DNA of 64,000 nucleotides, taken from Schistocerca nitens. Its lineage: Eukaryota > Arthropoda > Insecta > Orthoptera > Acrididae. Both the position numbers and the translations under genes were made by a program. The stretch lies in the NCBI RefSeq assembly GCF_023898315.1, contig NC_064614.1, forward strand, positions 115,785,501 to 115,849,500, given 5' to 3'. This document shows positions 36,601 to 41,897 of the stretch, one piece after another. Numbering within the stretch: the stretch's first letter is position 1; each line of letters begins with the position of its first letter. The notes beneath the pieces are model-generated. The model saw only the letters and a list, made by a program, of their open reading frames with translations. It searched no databases and was not told the origin of the DNA.

Positions 36601-39600
36601 CACTCTGGTCATGGTGTTGCCTCACTGTGATGTTCTGTGTCTTTGGTTCATCCTCAAAGAATGCCCGAAAAAGATTCAAAATGACTTCGTGTTATATTCA
36701 TTCTTTCAGTGCCACGTGCAATCATTATTTACTGAAGCTGATCAAATTAGAGCCTTCAAGGCCCCTCATACACTGGACCAAATTTTACATATACAGTAAT
36801 TCTTATATCATAGTGACTTCAATAATGGCATGTATAATATTATAAATAGTTCTAGTAATGGTAGTAAGAGAAGAGGAAAGATGAATTGAAACATCATTTG
36901 GATATGTCTAAGGCCATTTGGAATATTAACACTAACTAAGAACTAGTATCAGTACTGCTAGTATTAATAGTGAATAATAGCAACAGGGCAAAAAGTCTAG
37001 TTCCTGGGCGGTTTTATGCTGAAAATCAATTGGCTTTCCAGTCAGTTTTCACACTCACACAGCTTTGGAAATGCTTTCATGTAGACTATGCCAGCCCATT
37101 TGCCTGTTTCTGATAGTTGATATATTTAATGATCGTTTACATATTATCCAATTTTCTGTTTGTCCACAAGATGAAGTTTAAAAATACTGGAGAGGCAATC
37201 ACCAAGACCTTATGTAAAATATTCACCCTTGAAAGGTTACCACAATTAGAGTGTTTAGTTCGAACATTTAATAATTAACCAAACTTATTATGGAAAGTTC
37301 ATCAGAAATGGTTATCACTTTGTTCTTGTGTGCTTAATGAAACATGCAGATGAACAGCTAGAGTAATACTGAAATTCTACATGGCCGGCGGCTGCTCTCA
37401 TCAGTGTGTGCAAAGAACTCTAGGGTTCTTGCTTGACGTTACAGTTGGTGCGAGAATGTTCAGTAGGCATCCAGGCTGGATGGCCATCATAGTGGAGTGG
37501 TGTAGTGCATATGATGGTGTTCAGCAGAGAAAGTGACATTTACTACTACTGCTGCCTTCACCACCACCCTGCCATCAGCATGCATATGTGCCCCCCCCCC
37601 CCCCCCCCCCAATATCTTGCTGTATATTCCACTCCAGTGACTATTGCTTCAGGGAAAACCCAAGATCCCAACTACAGCGAGTTCACCACGTGCAGTCCAT
37701 CTGTGTATTGAGATCCTGGTGGCTGTGAGAAGTGTCACTGTTTTATGATCACTACTCTGCCTTCTGCAACTCTATGCAACAGACCTTGCTCTTCACAGAC
37801 AATGTACAAATGCTTTTTGGAACTTTGTAAGTCTTATAGGTAATACAACTGGACTGTGTCTCCTGGTACTACTTCATTCAGTGACTGTACAGCTAAAAAG
37901 TAATTACAGTGTACTGGTCACTATATAAATGCATTCAATGTGTTATATACTACAAAATATGTCTGCAAAATGAACATCTGCTAGCATTGATACTTAAAGT
38001 AATGATCATCTGCATAACCTGTCTTTTAACTGTGCAAAATTTTCATGCAGATTAAAATACATATTGTAAAACCAGTTCTCAAAACAAGAGAAACAGATAA
38101 TACAGACAATTTAGCACAGAGATATTTTATTACTATCATCATTTTCAGGGGTGATGTAAAGAAATGGTAACAAATTTCACGAAAAATGTTTTTTTGTCAG
38201 ACTCGTAGATTCCAAAGGTCTTGGAAGAAAGTACAATTTATTCTTTCATGTGCTAGTCCTTGGGAGGAGGTCATTGGTTTCTGGCCTACTGTTTTCCTCC
38301 TATAACAGTTTTATATTACTAAACTTAACAGATGATTACATATTTTTGTATTAGCTTTTGCGAATTACACTACCATCATTTAAACTTTGTTCTTTTCAGT
38401 GTCTCTTTCTTCACTCATTCTTACAGCCATTTATCCTTCCTATCAAGCCTAACCTTCACCAAAAGCTCTAGGACAGGAAATTATTATTTTTGAAAGACTA
38501 AAGTTTAGAATCAACTACCTCATGTTTCCTTTGGTCCAGTCATTTGGAATTTGTTCCATAGTTGGTTATGTTTGTTTTGTTTTTTAGATACTTGGCCGCA
38601 CGATTAGAGTGGATCATGTTGCAGACTACAAACCACCTAAAGATTCTGAAAAACTTGATACAGAGACAAGAAAACTTTATTCAGAAGGTTGTGCACCAAA
38701 ACTTACATCAGAATCAGACAAGGAATCTGGGCAGGAAGCTAAAAATCCAAAAAAAGGTGTGTCCCATGATGTCTTAGTACGACAAGATTTTACTGTATGC
38801 AATGTGTGTACCACCAGAATACTAGCATAAGAATTTTTACTTTTGCACTTGCCTTTATATAAATCAGTTTCTTCATAGTGATTGCCCCCCCCCCTTCCCC
38901 AATCCCACCTACACTATTATTTCACATGTGAAACGCACACACCCCAACTAACTTTTCCTTGTCCATTGACACCACTCCATTTTTTTTGTTGTCCTACCTT
39001 GTGATTCTCCTTTAATGGGATTTCACAGTTCCATTAGAACATACATTGTACACTTGACAGCACAAAAAAGATGGGAGAAAAATCACAGCCAGAATCAACG
39101 TCCAGTGCAGTAATGGCACAAATGATATGCAATAGGTCTTTTCTAGATTATGTTGAGAATTTGAGGAAGATAAATGATTGCTTTAAATATTAGCAAAAAT
39201 GGTTCTTTCTGTATTCTAGATGTATCCCAAGAAGACACAATAGATTTTCTACAAATAAAGAACCCTGTTGCTAGCAATGGAAAATCCAGGGCCATCTAGG
39301 GGAATCCTTCCTTACCGTCCATTGTCCTAAACCTATCACTTGGTTTAGATTTGCTGATAACATCTTTATGATCTGGACGAGGGTGAGGACACCCTGTCCA
39401 CATTCCTCCAGAGCCTCAACACCTTCTCCCCTATTTACTTAACCTGATCCTCCTCAGCCCACATCAAACCTACTAACCACCAACACCTCTACTTCAAGAG
39501 CTGCTGCCCATTCTACACCAAGAAGTTCCTTCCATACAGCCTAGTTGCCATGGTCATTTCATCTGTAGTGATGAGCAGGCCCTCTCCAAGTATACCAGTA

Positions 39601-41855
39601 GTGGTTTCACTGACATCTTCGCAGACTGAAATTTCCTTCCCAACCCTGTCCAGAAACAGATCTCGCATGCCTTCTCTCACCACTCTCACCATCCCCATAG
39701 TCTGACAACAAAGGTGCACTTCTCTTGTGACTCAGTGCCACCCAGGACTGGAGCAATTTAGTAATTTTCTGCCAGGGTTTCAATATCTAACATCCTGCCC
39801 GTCCCACATTGGTATTCCGCCACCCACCAAACCTGTTAATTATTATTGTGCTGGCCTACCGCACTTCTACTCCCAATGCCTTGCCTCATAGTTCATATCC
39901 CTGCGATAGACCCAGATCAAGGCCTGTGCGACGTGTCTTGCCCTCTACCACCTACTCCAATTCTGACACTGGCGTCTCCGAACACACCAAAGTCAGGGCC
40001 AGCTGTGAAAGCAGGCATGTGTTCTACGAACTTAGCTACAACCACTGTGCCACATTCAACATGGGAATGACTACTAACAAGCTGTATGTCCGCTTGAACG
40101 ACCACCGACAGACTGTTGCCAGGAGACAGCTGGGCTGCCCAGTTGCTGAACATGCCACCCAACAGGAATTGCTTCACTTTAATGATAGCCTGTGGCTTCT
40201 GGTTTCTTCCCACAGGCAGCACTAGCATCTTCCCCCACCCTCACCTCCCACCTCTCCCATCCCCCACTCTATGCCACCTCCTTACCACCCATCACCTGCC
40301 CCAGCAGATTGCTGCTCATTTCAGAGAGAGTCACAGCCAGCCTCAGTTTTTGTTGTGTGTGTGTGTCCAAGTTCTACTCCTGAGGAAAGACTTTATCTGA
40401 AAGTTTATACATTTGTAGCATTCTTTTCTTTGTGCCTGTCTATGACTCAAAGCTTTCTCTATGTGGTGAGTAGCAAACTATCCTTTTCATATTATTGTTA
40501 TATGTTATGAATACACTAAATAGACCCTTAACAGGGAAATTTGTGCTGTTCATCACTGTAACTGAATGGTCAAGCTGTAGGCTTTCTATGTAAAGGGACA
40601 GAAGAAAAATTCCATGTTTAGTTGCAAAAAAATTTTTTTCCTTGCCATAAGAGACAAGTACTGCTTGAAAAGCACCCCTCTATTCAGATGATATGCAGGC
40701 AATTTTCCACACACACAGTGCATGTGACACTTCTGATCTCACTTGTGAATGTGACTATGATAAAACTGGCAGCGACATTTGCTGTTAGCCCATGTGCACG
40801 TGATTGCCCGAAATCTGCAAAAAAAATTCCAATATTAAAAAAAATTAAATCCATCAAAGTCTAGCAGAAGGGTAAATCATATCAAAATCATTCAGGCCAC
40901 ACACCAGGAGCAGCACAAATACTGTGGTTTTATTATGATCGTACAACTGAAATCTGCCAAGGAGAGCTACACCTAATGACCTATCAATTTCAGTGTGCTT
41001 TAAGAGACTGATGGGACCACTAAAAAGTAACTCTTATAGTTTATTAACCTTAGCTTTCCAAAAATTAGATAATTTGTAACTCATGTTGTTGTATATTTTT
41101 GTTCAGGCAGTCTCTTCCCGAACCTGCAAACTGCATATTGTTTTATTCTTACCTGTGTTGTTATATTCTCCCATAAATTTTGCAAAACACTGTAGTGTTT
41201 GTTGGGCGAGATATGGATTAATTAATGAATATTTAATATGTTTGTTGTTAACGTCTTACTTGGTGGGAATATTGCCTTGATTATGGTGATAAATGGTTTT
41301 CTCTTTTCCTTGTATGTTTCCTGTTAGAAGGAAATGTAACATTGCAACTTCTGTTTCTCTTCAGTATTTGATGCCTTTTGTGTATATAATCCATATATTG
41401 TCTACAAACATTACAATATACTTTGGATAACATCATCAGACATTAAATTGGGATGTCCAATATGAAACCACTAAATTCAGGTTTTTACAAAGAATATAGC
41501 TTCATTATGATATTTCGTTAACAGTTAATTTGTTTGAATTCAGTCAGAACCATTGTCAGAGTTACATTTTCACTGAGGGCTTTGGGATTTTTCAGTGTAG
41601 GCTGGTGATGTTGTTAGGTGCTCTCACATTCGCGTCCATGCAACTACTGCTTCTAACCTACATCAAAGAGGAGAAGCATTGAGGCATTGACAGGCACACA
41701 CAAAAGAGAGTGAGAACTTGCTAGCTTTCGAAAGAAACCCTTGGATGGGCTAGAGTGCATGGTGCACCTACACATGCATGCCGCCCCCCCCCACACACAT
41801 ATCTGTGCTCTTACATTGTGCCTGCTAGACACACAATTGATAGTGTGTCGAGGGG

Positions 41856-41897
<42 letters not shown>

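Noticed and set aside
37591-37610. 20-base C homopolymer (also 19 C at 50227-50245 and 13 G at 1422-1434)
   Set aside because: Exact lengths of such runs are unreliable in assemblies, so I draw no biological conclusion.
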